Shown: one piece after another, positions 9,610 to 18,310 of the stretch | How the letters are laid out: every line of letters starts with the position of its first letter | Numbering within the stretch: the stretch's first letter is position 1 | Made by a program: the position numbers and the translations under genes | Notes under the pieces: generated by a model | Seen by the model: only the letters and a program-made list of their open reading frames with translations | Told to the model about the DNA's origin: nothing | Database searches by the model: none | NCBI GenBank assembly: GCA_021234155.1 | Contig: JAJEKV010000072.1 | Coordinates: 5,559,620-5,623,619, forward strand | DNA: 64,000 bases | Direction of reading: 5' to 3' | Source: Isoetes taiwanensis | Taxonomy: Eukaryota; Streptophyta; Lycopodiopsida; Isoetales; Isoetaceae

Positions 9610-10153
9610 ATATTTGAAGGGAACTATCAATCATGGCATTATGTATGATTCTAACAATCTTAGCTTAGAATCATATTGTGATTCGGATTGGGGAGGTGGC
9701 CTTGATGAAAGAAAGTCTACATCAGGGTTTATTTTAATGTTGGGAGGATCTATTTCTTGGAAATGCAAAAAACAAAATGCCACAGCCCTCTCATCTGCTG
9801 AAGCAGAATATTCAGCAACCACCCTTGCAGCAAAGGAGATTGTCTGGAGCAGAAGAATATTGAATGAGTTGGGAATGCATCAAAAGGATCCACTAAGTTT
9901 GTATTCTGACAGTCAAAGTAGCATTGCCATGACAAAGAATCCCATATTCCATGAGAGAACCAAACATATCGAATTAGAGGCACATTTCATTAGGGAGTTG
10001 GTGAATAAAAATATCATACATGTTCAATATGTTCATACAGATCAGCAGTTGGCAGACATCCTTACAAAACCACTGGCAGATGCAAAGTTCAGATTTTTGA
10101 GAAGGTTAATAAACTGCAGAGATTATAATATGAAGGGAGAATGTGAGAGTTAA
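9557..10153 (+). pseudogene. Copia RNase H
   Basis: Open 198-codon frame with ESYCDSDWGGGLDERKST, ALSSAEAEYSATTLAAKE, LYSDSQSSIAMTKNP, FHERTKHIELEAHFIREL and LADILTKPLADAKF, the complete set of copia RNase H signatures including the catalytic D-E-D positions. It removes the RNA strand during cDNA synthesis. The stop (10153) lies about 55 bases before the polypurine tract, the normal spacing. Confidence 0.93.
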
Positions 10154-10215
10154 GGTTCATATTATAATAATGATTGAATGATTTACAGTGGAGAACTAAG
10201 ATAATTATTAAAGGG

Positions 10216-10582
10216 TGTTGGTCAGAGACTTATCACAGATCTTCATATTGGCAGCTTAAGTTCAAGGAAAACCTACAGGTTGTCAAAGGTATATTGATGA
10301 TACTCAAGCATTGTGAAGATCAGGGATAAACTTACAGGTTGATAGTCATCTAATGGTAATGTGAATATCAAAGGAAATGGACAGGGCATAAGGGCCAAAG
10401 ATATTAAATGGATAATAGGTCAACATGGTTTAACATCTAAGGTTCAATGGTTGGTGAATATTAACATATGGTTCAATGGTTAATATTGTATATATTATGA
10501 ACCTTAGGTTAATGGTTGTGAAAAACTATAAAATCTCGGTCGAATGACCAACTGCCAGGCTCCAAATTTAAACTTAGAATGG
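10216..10582 (+). repeat. Copia 3' LTR, truncated on its right side
   Basis: Starts TGTTGGTCAGAGAC directly after the purine-rich AAAGGG (about 10210-10215). Matches 4901-5160 from 10306 on, with a ~17 bp insertion relative to the left copy around 10510. Similarity stops at 10582, well short of the expected CTAACA end, and unrelated sequence follows. Confidence 0.85.
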
Positions 10583-11891
10583 AGCGCAGAGGAGAGCTCG
10601 AAAGCTGCGCAACAAGGTGTGAGCACTAAAGAGACTGGAGAAAGCGAGGAAACAAGAGCTGAGGGCAAAGAAGAAGGTGGAGAGGGAGCAACTCAAAGAG
10701 AAGAAGGACAGAAAAGCAAAATCACCAAAACTGGAGGAACTCCATAAGAAGAGGAGGAGGACCAAGACTACCAATACAATATTGGTATAGCAGAGTGGGA
10801 CCCGGATGATGTGCCCCATCATCTGACAGTCCGATGATGATGCGTACAGGTTGCCTAGGGATATCGTCGCAGGTGAAGGAGCATCGGGTGTGCCCAACAA
10901 GACACCATTAGGTGCAGATTTCAATGAGACCAAACTCTCAGATCAAGCAGAGACAGCCAATAGGGCGCAAAATCAGCCATGTATAATACAAACACAAAGC
11001 CAAAAGAACACTCTGCAGAAGCCATGGCAACTTCGGCACCTGTGACTTAAAACTTTGATAAACAACTGACGCCTGTAACATAAAAGGAGCCGCACCATTT
11101 GAAACCATTTATGCCAAAACTCATCATGGTTGCCTTTTTCTGACACTGTGGGAATAGGAAGAGGTCAACGATCTGTATCGCACATGAATCGCCGACCTCT
11201 TCACGTTTCACACAACACAATGCACGCCAGCAAATTTTTTGTATGCATATATGAACCGTACAAAAATATGCTCTTCTTCGACTATTAAAAGCATATTCTT
11301 CTTTGCAGGTGATAAATATACATTCATTCATTCTATAATACACACAAAACCATTTGATTTTTAGAGAAATTTGTAAAAATACCCCTATGTACCTGAAAAA
11401 TTATGAAAATGCTATAAGTTTTAGAGGTACTTTTGATGGAAACGACTATAACTTTTTGTGATGGGCGAAATGGGAAATATGTCTTCTAGATGAATTACAT
11501 TATTTTCCCATCAAAGCTAAAATCACTTGAATCGGAGTCCAGAATCACAAGTTATAATATTTTTAGTACATAAAAAAGTCGTAAACTTAGATTCCATCAC
11601 AAGTTATATTAAGTCGCAGTTAATTAAAGTGGGTCACATCCATTCCCTTTTTTTTTTGGAACCCTGTTATTTTACACGAAAAAGACGAGGGAAAGTTATT
11701 CGGCCTCTATAACTATCCAGAATTTGAGTATTTTTGTGTTAAATCGGGTCCAAGCATACTATACCTTGCCCTCCATTTTTCTCGGATCGCGAGTCGAGAA
11801 CAACAAAAATACAACTCAAAGATAGGAATTTCATTACACATTGAAACCAAAGTTGTAGTTGAAAAAGAATTTTTAATAATAAATTAAATTG
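10583..11891. other. Flank between copia 3' LTR and LINE-D; coding-like scrap and 3' flank of the FCP1-like gene
   Basis: 10583-10760 on the + strand has a strongly Lys/Glu/Arg-rich frame (ARKQELRAKKKVEREQLK) that could be an exon remnant, but it is low-complexity and I cannot identify it. 11040-11890 is AT-rich. Before LINE-D inserted, 11891 joined 14038, so this stretch was the 3' flank of the FCP1-like gene. It holds one palindrome of that gene's family (11777-11800). No gene is supported. Confidence 0.5.
11777..11800. repeat. Isolated copy of the TCGACTCGCGAGTCGA palindrome
   Basis: TTTCTCGGATCGCGAGTCGAGAA, one arm slightly mutated (GGATCG for GACTCG). Removing LINE-D (11900-14037) puts it roughly 100 bases after the stop codon of the FCP1-like gene, so it falls in that gene's 3' UTR or flank like the intronic copies. 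Confidence 0.8.
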
Positions 11892-12089
11892 TTACAACGT
11901 ATTTTAATAATAATAATAATAATAATATATTGATCATGCCCACATTGGACCTTGAAGGTCATGGAGCAGAAATATTTACATTTGATTAATTTTCATAAGC
12001 AGATTATGATGAGAGTCCACTGCCTTGATATACAAACCAAGATCATGTGGTCTCATGCTGAGGATAGTATCAAGGCATAACTCATCAAT

Positions 12090-12794
12090 ACCAAATTTGT
12101 CGCGGATATCCGAGTATGCAGAACACTGCGTAAGTATATGTGTCTCATCCTCTAGCGCTTGTTGATCACAGAAAACACAGACCCGACTCTCCTTGGGAAT
12201 CCCTGCCCATCTGCCTGTTTATATACCAAGATGATGCGAGCTAGTCCTGTACCTAGCAATCGTTTGCTTGAGATTCCTTGACATATTGGCTTTCAAATAG
12301 TCTTGATCTGCATAAACCATCATCGGGTTAACGTCCTCAATGTACTTTGTCATCCTGCTACCTTTTACCGACCAGAGGCGTGCTACCGCAAGAGTCTGCA
12401 GTAGATCTCAGGCGCCAAGTTCTGTGTCTGGCCAATTCTCTGCTGTAACACCCCAACTGTTTGCCCATTCCATAAGATCATGATGCCAGCCTGATGTTTG
12501 CGTGTGGAGAAAGGCCCGTTTGGAGGGTCGGTGATCAGGTTGCAACTGAACTCTATTAGCAAAATTTATTGTTTGATAGAGTGCTTCTACCTCCAGCGGG
12601 AGCATACCCGCCTCAGCCAACATGATGGCAAAGGGTGTTTGATTTTTCACTCCCAATTCTTCTCTAAGAAATATCTTCAGGACCACCTCAACCTGTTTCC
12701 ATTGCCTGGATGATAGGCTAGGCCCCCAAACGGGAGAGCCATACAAGACAACAGTCTGCACAAGAGTTTTAAACAGAAGCTTTTCAAACACCAA
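12090..12794 (-). pseudogene. LINE-D ORF2 C-terminal region and zf-RVT module
   Basis: Frame 12794-12408 reads LFKTLVQTVVLYGSPVWGP...LGVKNQTPFAIMLAEAGMLP, the standard post-RT region of plant LINEs. Further on, in another frame, RTSSHHLGI, a stop, TGRWAGIPKESRVCVFCDQQ and LEDETHILTQCSAY (about 12260-12120) form the C-X2-C...H...C zinc module. One frameshift relative to the RT and at least one nonsense codon just before the zinc module make the full protein non-functional. Confidence 0.85.
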
Positions 12795-14037
12795 CTATCT
12801 AGGTTGGCTTTCCAGCATCTGGTAAGCATAGCATATAGCGCATTTTTACCACCTGAAATTCGCTTTTGAATACACTCCTTCCAAGAGTACTTTGCTGTAA
12901 ACTCCAATCCAAGATATTTATATGTATTGACTATCTCCAGATCGTTACCCATATACCTGAAAGGCGGGTGGTCTGTGGTTCCTACTATCATAACTTTGGA
13001 TTTCGCCAAGTTTACCTGCATGCTTTTCTCCTTACAAAAGAGTTCTAAATTATTTAAGAGCACTTGCAAACCTTCCTTGTTTTCCGCTGCCAGGACAACA
13101 TCGTCCGCATATAACAACAATTGAATGAGAAAATCACCCAGACGTGCTCCAGCCAAACACCTTTCCTTAAGCCATTCATCCAACTCATCTATAAAGAGGC
13201 CAAACAGTGTTGGTGATAAGGGACAACCCTGTCTCACGCCTATAGTGCTAAGGACCTTTGCATCAAATTGGTTGGACAGTTTTACAATGACTTCTGAGTA
13301 GAGTTGAGCAACTGCTGCTCTAATCTCAACAGGCACACCTAATTGCTCCATTCTCTGTCCCAAGTTCCTCCTCGAAACTGTATCAAAAGCTTTAGAGAAA
13401 TCGATAAAAGCCAAGTACAGAGAGCGCCTTGGTCTTTTAGCATTCTCAAATAAAGCCCGCAACACCAAAGCGTGATCTAGCGTGCAATGGTCCTTCCTGA
13501 AGCCCGCTTGGAATAGAGAGCGTTTCCCATGCTCTTCCGCCCAGAGGCTCAGCTTATGCTCAAGAAGCTTGGCCACAATTTTTGTGAAAGTATTGCCAAT
13601 CAGTATGGTTCTGTAGTTGCTAACCAACTTCTTGTCTCCGCTTTTATGAATCGGATGAACTCTATTCTCCTTCCAATGCGTGGGGAAGCCTTCTACGATT
13701 GCTTTGTTAATGAGGGCTGTCAATACCTTTATGGTGATACTGCCACCCCATTTGAATAGCTCCACACTTATACCCTGCAGATCCTGTGATTTGCCGTTGG
13801 CCATTTCCTGCAGTGCGTGCTTCACATCCTCCTCTGAGAAGAGATCTCCATTGGAAAGCATGCTGGCCATCTGTTCAGAAGGCACATCATAAATGGCTTT
13901 GACATATTCAAACAACTCTTGTGGATCCAACGGGAATGAAGAGGGCTTGTTTTGAATGGTGTTCCAGAAAAGCTTAGGGTGTTCATGTAACTTCTTATGC
14001 AAAGCAATCTGCCTTTGGCGCATAAACATGGCGCCTT
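12780..14037 (-). CDS. LINE-D ORF2 reverse transcriptase (long open frame)
   Basis: About 420 codons open without a stop. Motifs in order: KLHEHPKLFWNTIQNKP (pre-RT), HPIHKSGDKKLVSNYRTILI (RT motif 1), LFQAGFRKDHCTLDHALVLR (motif 2), LYLAFIDFSKAFDTVSR (motif A), IGVRQGCPLSPTLFGLFID (motif B), LLLYADDVVLAAE (motif C, YADD), YKYLGLEF (motif E). All catalytic residues are present. The endonuclease and ORF1 are missing because the element is 5'-truncated. The frame continues a little into the flanking gene at its 5' end, where the apparent first Met (14059) lies. A frameshift near 12780 separates it from the C-terminal region. Confidence 0.9.
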
Positions 14038-14465
14038 TTACAACGGACGCAGAGACCATGGCGGTCTTGCTGTTACTACAGTCACATCATCATGGTAGGT
14101 GGTCCACCTTACAGGAAGAACGTGCGGGGCTTCTTCTTGCTGTCTATAAGCTTTGGGGGCAACCTAAAGAACGTAAAATGCCTCACGAGGAGGTGCCTCG
14201 TGAGCCACCCACTGACCTGTCCAACCTATTTCTCCACCCTCCTCTCGCATCTTTTCATTAATCGTCGGATCGAATATGCTCGTTCCCCAACCTCCATGGA
14301 TGTCATGTAATGCTTGCAAGATACTTTGAGCTTTCTGGACTTGCGAAATGTTCTTTCTCTCTTCCTCATCCCTTGAGTTCCCATTATAGCATCTGCAATC
14401 ACAGGCAAGCTTATCCCAAAGCCCTGGTAAGAGTATAGCCTGAGCGGGATCTGTGCCAGAGCCAC
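14038..14465 (-). pseudogene. Exon E3 of the FCP1-like pseudogene (last exon)
   Basis: Starts after a strong acceptor (TCTCTTTGTTCTAG|GTGG). Joined in phase to E2 it reads GGSGTDPAQAILLPGLWDKL, then VQKAQSILQALHDIHGGW, IFDPTINEKMREEGGEIGW and WVAHEAPPREAFYVL, a TAG (about 14168), VAPKAYRQQEEAPHV and PPWSLRPL-stop. I do not recognise the sequence. The stop codon coincides with the target duplication of LINE-D, so the original 3' UTR now lies at 11891 and below. Confidence 0.55.
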
Positions 14466-14573
14466 CTAGAACAAAGAGAGTCAATGATTAACAATTACGG
14501 TGCCATTAGTCATGAGTAATGAAGAAAAGGATGCATAATTCAAAATAGGATGAAGAGCATTCATTCCATATAA

Positions 14574-14950
14574 CTGCATCCAATCACACAAAGCAGCATA
14601 CAAATGGTCTCATCATTGGGACAAGCAGTGCCTTTCTCGACTCGCGAGTCAAAAAAGGCCCTGGAAAGTCAATGTACAACTACGTTTATTACGATATATG
14701 GCTGCATCACACAAGGAAGCATATAAATAGTCTCATCATTGGGACAAACAGTGCCTTTCTCGACTCGCGAGTCGAGAAAAGCCCTGGAAACTCAATGTAC
14801 AACTATTTTTATTACAGAATATAGCTGCATCTAATCACACAAAGAAGCATACAAATGGTCTCATCATTGGGACAAACAGTGCCTTTCTCGACTCGCAAGT
14901 CGAGAAAGGCCATAAAAGCTCAATGTACAAGTATTTTCATTACAAAATAT
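14574..14950. repeat. Three tandem ~125 bp units, each with a palindrome
   Basis: Units begin CTGCATC at about 14574, 14702 and 14825 and share CACAAAG-AAGCATACAAATGG, TCTCATCATTGGGACAA and CAATGTACAACTA. Each has one palindrome of the TCGACTCGCGAGTCGA family: 14633-14656 (right arm lost), 14756-14779 (perfect 24 bp) and 14884-14907 (one mismatch). The array fills the E2-E3 intron of the FCP1-like gene. Confidence 0.88.
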
Positions 14951-15027
14951 AGTACAATTGTTCACATTTCTTTCAAAAATTCACAGAACTTTGCTATCTG
15001 AAATCAGAGATCACTCTTCCTGATCAC

Positions 15028-15869
15028 CATAATATTTCCCGTCCATAACCCTCATGATCGCGCAGCTCTCCGGATCAACCTGCTTGAGGGTTGGATAGTT
15101 CCTAATCACATCGGCCACAATAATGGAAAACAGGGATTCCGCCAATACGGGAACGAGATGGAAAGACAACCATCTATTCGTTTCATGCTCTTCTGGTTGA
15201 TAACTCTTTGCAATGATTGTATTGTCCGAGTTATGATAGCACTTGTAGGCGGAGTCATCTATGATCAGCGTGTTGTGTTTGTTAAAATCCTGGTATGCTT
15301 CATAAACCTTTTCCACCCTTTTCACCATAATAGGCTTCCCCTTTGTGATGGCCAGATCGAGGATTGACACATGCTCGACTCTTTCGTTTCCCCAAACAAA
15401 TTTGAACTTCAAAACGGGCAGGCCGAGAACACCAAGGACATTGAAAATATTTTTCTTTGTCATACAAGACCATATGGCCACTTCGAATCCTCGTTCCAGA
15501 CACCATTCAATAATCCCTTTTGCTCTAGGCCGAGGATACACGATCTTAGACCCTGCTTTTGTCGGCTTCTGTGAGGTGTTAAGCTCAGGGACATCATCAT
15601 CGTGGTATACTGCAGCCAAGACTCCATTAACGTCAAAAATTACAAGTTTGGTGGGCACCTCTAGATCCCAGTTGTCATTTGGCTCTGACCAGATTTCTTT
15701 TTGATCGGGATCCAAAGGCGGGATCATTATTCTTTCAGGTCCTTTCTTTATGGTCTCACTGTCTTTTACTAGACTACCTTTTTTGGATGCAGTGTTCTCC
15801 TATGGAATTGAATCGCCAGCAGATCCATGTGATAGTGACAATGATCCAGATTGATTGCGCTCGATGTCC
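15028..15869 (-). pseudogene. Exon E2: FCP1/NIF-like HAD domain
   Basis: The clean frame 15727-15011 carries the HAD motifs. KLVIFDVNGVLAAVY is motif I, where plant members of this subgroup have DLNG in place of DxDGT. GFEVAIWSCMTKKN is the Ser/Thr motif II region. KGKPIMVKRVEKV is the Lys region. NTLIIDDSAYKCY is the DD motif. Canonical members are Ser/Thr phosphatases acting on RNA polymerase II CTD-type substrates, but the Asn at the second Asp position makes catalysis doubtful even before decay. Upstream in the same frame, a TAG (about 15797) follows SHGSAGDSIP. If E2 is not spliced, the protein ends ...YYGDQEE at 15011. Confidence 0.8.
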
Positions 15870-15903
15870 CTGGAATAAGGAAAGCCGTCAGTTACGAAAG
15901 GAG

Positions 15904-15975
15904 GTTCTCGATTCATGAGTCGAGAAAGGAAAAAGTTAAAGACTTGGAAGGTTTCTCGACTCGCGAGTCGAGAAA
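15904..15975. repeat. Two palindromes in the E1-E2 intron
   Basis: 15904-15927 (TTCTCGATTCATGAGTCGAGAA, a variant) and 15952-15975 (perfect 24 bp copy with core TCTCGACTCGCGAGTCGAGA). Both lie in the 130 bp intron between donor 16000 and acceptor 15870, so hairpins make up about a third of that intron. Confidence 0.88.
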
Positions 15976-16000
15976 CCCTCGGAAAGGAAAGTAAACTCAC

Positions 16001-17589
16001 CTCAATCTCAGATTCTCCATTATTTGTTCCGCTGTGAGTTCCTCTAAACCTTGGACATCTCCGTCATCTTTATCTCCCTGGCTGTCATCTCTGTCTCCAC
16101 CATCTTCATCCTTACTACTTCCAACAGTCTTCCTGTCTTGAAAATGGTCATGAAGCAGGTCCAGGTATGACAGAATGGTCTCAACCATGTCCTTGTTCCC
16201 AACCACAGATATTGGTTTCATTCTATAGATCATAGCCCCCTGAGAGAACAGGCCATTCATATACCACTCGCATACAATATGATCTCCCTCGACCAAGCTG
16301 GTAATGAAGTACTTGATAACTCTCGGCCAGATAGGAATTCTATGTATTGGACCTGTTGCACTATCAGTGCTGACTTTGTCAATCGATGGCACATCCTCCA
16401 TAAACCTGCCGCCCTTCCAGGGTTCCATATGCTCCTGAGAAATCATGAACTTATCGATGTAGTAGTGCTCGCTTGATCACCACTTGTCCAAATCTGCATT
16501 CGACCTTGAAACCAGAACCAAAATTATGTTGGCAAAACTTGGTACCTTTGGCAGGCCAAGTCTACACTCATGTTCCAGCTTGTATATGGAATAAAAGACC
16601 TTGTTGCTGAAATTAATATCCGCTGCTCACTGTGACACAGCAAATTGTCTGATTGCCCGGCATGCAAAAGATAAGGAAACTGAAAGTATCTAGCTCGGTC
16701 ATGTCCAGACACATCTTATACTACTGCTCAATGTCAGTTTTTTCATAAAATAGGTGGGGTCTTCGATCATATTCATGGCACATAGTGCCACAGGCTCAGC
16801 CGCTAGTTCCGACCACCGAACCCCATCCAAGGTTACCAAGAAGGGAGGGGAGCTATCGTCTGTCTTAAATGGCACCACCCCGAATCTAAGCTTCCACTTC
16901 AAAAGTGCCATAACACGTTCAAGAAAAGGGGTGGTTTTGACATTATGTTTAAGCTTCGTGTTGATGTCGGGTTGGCATAGCCGGTTCAACTCCTTCATGC
17001 CATCCTCATCAAGCGTCGCCTTCTCCTTATAGTAATCAAAATCATGGCATGCATTAGATGCAACATTGCAGAATTATGTGATGCCTTCTTCCAGCGCACG
17101 ACATCTCTTCAGGACTGTGGCATAATCCTTCGCGTCCTGCATTTTTGAACTCCTAGTCTTCCTTAGCAGGATTGTCCCATCCAGGATTTTGCCCTGTAGG
17201 TCAAGCATTTCTTTGTCCGTGAGGCCCTATATCCTTTTCATGAACTGCTTGTCGGACAACTTTGGGTCCGGCCTGGTTGGCAATTCTTCATTGCTGTCCT
17301 TAAGCTTGCCTCTTGTCCAGAGAGCCCAGATCTCAGTCCACTTTACCCAGACCGCCTCACTGCTGAGAATGAGGTCATATTGGTCAGATGGAGATTCCCT
17401 ACCCTTTCTTGGTATTCTCTTCTTTTTCTCATCTTCATCATCCCCCTCATCATCTTCCTGGCCTTCCAGAAGAACATGTCTGCATAGTTTCTCGAAGGTC
17501 TTCCACTTGTCTGCGAGAGCCCTGTTTCCTTTAGGCCGCTAAGGACAACCCAATGTCTTCACTGTTGCCGAGCGTGTATGATTTGGTCA
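16001..17589 (-). pseudogene. Exon E1 region of the FCP1-like pseudogene (N-terminal part, function unknown)
   Basis: Reads as one frame from 17589 to about 16740 apart from TGA, TAG, TAG and TAA codons. It contains LADKWKTFEKLCRHVLLEG, an acidic DDEGDDEDEKKKR tract, VWVKWTEIWALWTRGKLKD, LKRCRALEEGI and WKLRFGVVPFKTDDSSPPF. After a frameshift near 16700 it continues through VFYSIYKLEHECRLGLPKV, SEHYYIDKFMISQEHMEPW and PIWPRVIKYFITSLVEGDHI to an Asp-rich end (DEDGGDRDDSQGDKDDGD) before the donor. No domain is recognised. Two TGA codons (about 16630 and 16475) break the second half. Small introns inside this block cannot be excluded. Confidence 0.6.
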
Positions 17590-17679
17590 AGATACGGGCT
17601 GCAATGAATAAATGAAACTATGTCAGAACAGTTATTTTAGTAATCCATGGGAGCAGAACATACAGAGGGTTTGGGGCTA

Positions 17680-18174
17680 TCTCGACTCGCGAGTCGAGAA
17701 AATCCCCCCATTACAAGGAAGCCTCATTACAAGGAAGGAATACCGGGAGGAAGACAAAACAAAAGAAGGTGCAAAGGATTTCTCGACTCTCGACTCGCGA
17801 GTCGAGAAAGTCCCCAACTGCAAGGAGGCCTCTGTAAAGCAGGAAATTATAAATTCTGGGTATTCTCTTGAAAAAGAGGGTGCGGGGCTTCTCGACTCGC
17901 AAGTTGAGAAAGTTCTCAAGTGGATTGAGGCCTCTATATAGCAGTAAATTACAAATTCTGGGTATTCTCGACTCGAGTCGAGAATACCCAGAGGAAGACA
18001 GAAAAACAGAGGATGCGGGGCCTTTCTCGACTCGCGAGTTGAGAAAGTCTGCAAGTGGAAGGAGGCCTCTATATAGCAGTAAATTCCGGGTATTCTCGAC
18101 TCGCGAGTCGAGAATATCCACAGGAAGGCAGAAAACAGAGGATGCAGGGTCTTTCTCGACTCACGAGTCGAGAA
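17680..18174. repeat. Cluster of seven palindromes with degenerate ~60-100 bp spacers
   Basis: Copies at about 17680-17701, 17779-17809 (one arm partly duplicated), 17888-17911, 17957-17992 (36 bp perfect, centre CTCGAG instead of CTCGCGAG), 18023-18046, 18091-18116 (26 bp perfect) and 18153-18174. Spacers repeat variants of GGAGGCCTCTATATAGCAG and CAGAGGATGCAGGG. The cluster lies upstream of the E1 acceptor of the FCP1-like gene and just before the + strand exon at 18.3 kb. Flanking arm bases vary (TTTCTCG/CGAGAAA or TATTCTCG/CGAGAATA) while staying paired. Confidence 0.9.
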
Positions 18175-18310
18175 TCGCCATGGTGCAGGGACAGTAATAT
18201 ATCTTATATAACTGGTACTTGCTGCTATTGTATTCTGACAGTGGCTAATGCTGGTGAGCTCGGTAGGTGGTATGTCCGCTGAGAGAAATCTGCACTCCCG
18301 TTTGGAATAA

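Larger units (their letters stand above)
4901..10582 (+). mobile_element. Ty1/copia LTR retrotransposon, decayed, trimmed at both outer ends and interrupted by a LINE
   Basis: Order on the + strand: partial 5' LTR (4901-5436), initiator-Met primer site (5438-5450), gag with a CCHC knuckle, protease, integrase, reverse transcriptase, RNase H, polypurine tract (about 10207-10215), partial 3' LTR (10216-10582). The PR-IN-RT-RH order defines copia. The left LTR lacks its first ~90 bp relative to the right one, and the right LTR lacks its last ~270 bp relative to the left one, so both outer edges were lost. A 5'-truncated LINE (7296-7857) sits inside the integrase. Several frameshifts and a nonsense codon at 8794 confirm the element is inactive. 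Confidence 0.93.
11900..14037 (-). mobile_element. LINE-D, 5'-truncated L1-like element with target duplication TTACAACG
   Basis: A 2.1 kb insertion on the - strand. It is flanked by TTACAACG at 11892-11899 and 14038-14045, a target-site duplication. In element sense it contains the RT and C-terminal part of ORF2, the zf-RVT module (about 12280-12090), a short 3' UTR, and an (ATT)n tail of about eight units (11900-11927). No apical CCC-loop-GGG stem-loop of the LINE-A/F type was found in its short 3' UTR. The insertion point is the stop codon of the FCP1-like pseudogene. The open RT frame suggests this is one of the youngest LINEs here. Confidence 0.9.
14038..17589 (-). pseudogene. Decayed multi-exon gene with a plant FCP1/NIF-like HAD phosphatase domain
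   Basis: A gene on the - strand reconstructed from reading frame and splice signals. Exon E1 runs from an acceptor TTCATTGCAG|CC (17589) to a donor GAG|GTGAGT (16001). E2 runs from TTATTCCAG|GG (15869) to a likely donor ATG|GTGATC (15028). E3 runs from TTGTTCTAG|GT (14465) to a TAA at 14038-14040. The phases agree at both junctions. At least eight in-frame nonsense codons and one frameshift (about 16700) interrupt it, so it is a pseudogene. The HAD domain is in E2. The rest is unrecognised. LINE-D sits at its stop codon, and all introns carry TCGACTCGCGAGTCGA palindromes. An alternative is a domesticated or transposon-borne gene, since such decay is typical of methylated repeats. Confidence 0.7.

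Noticed and set aside
12498-13124. + strand frames across LINE-D
   Set aside because: They are antisense shadows of the LINE-D ORF2.
14038-17589. Premature stops corrected by U-to-C RNA editing
   Set aside because: Such editing is known from fern and hornwort organelles. This locus is nuclear by its introns and transposons, and it also carries a frameshift that editing could not repair.
17680-18174. CRISPR-like array (short repeats separated by spacers)
   Set aside because: The repeats are palindromes with irregular spacing, the spacers are themselves repetitive, and the context is a plant nuclear gene with no cas-like genes.
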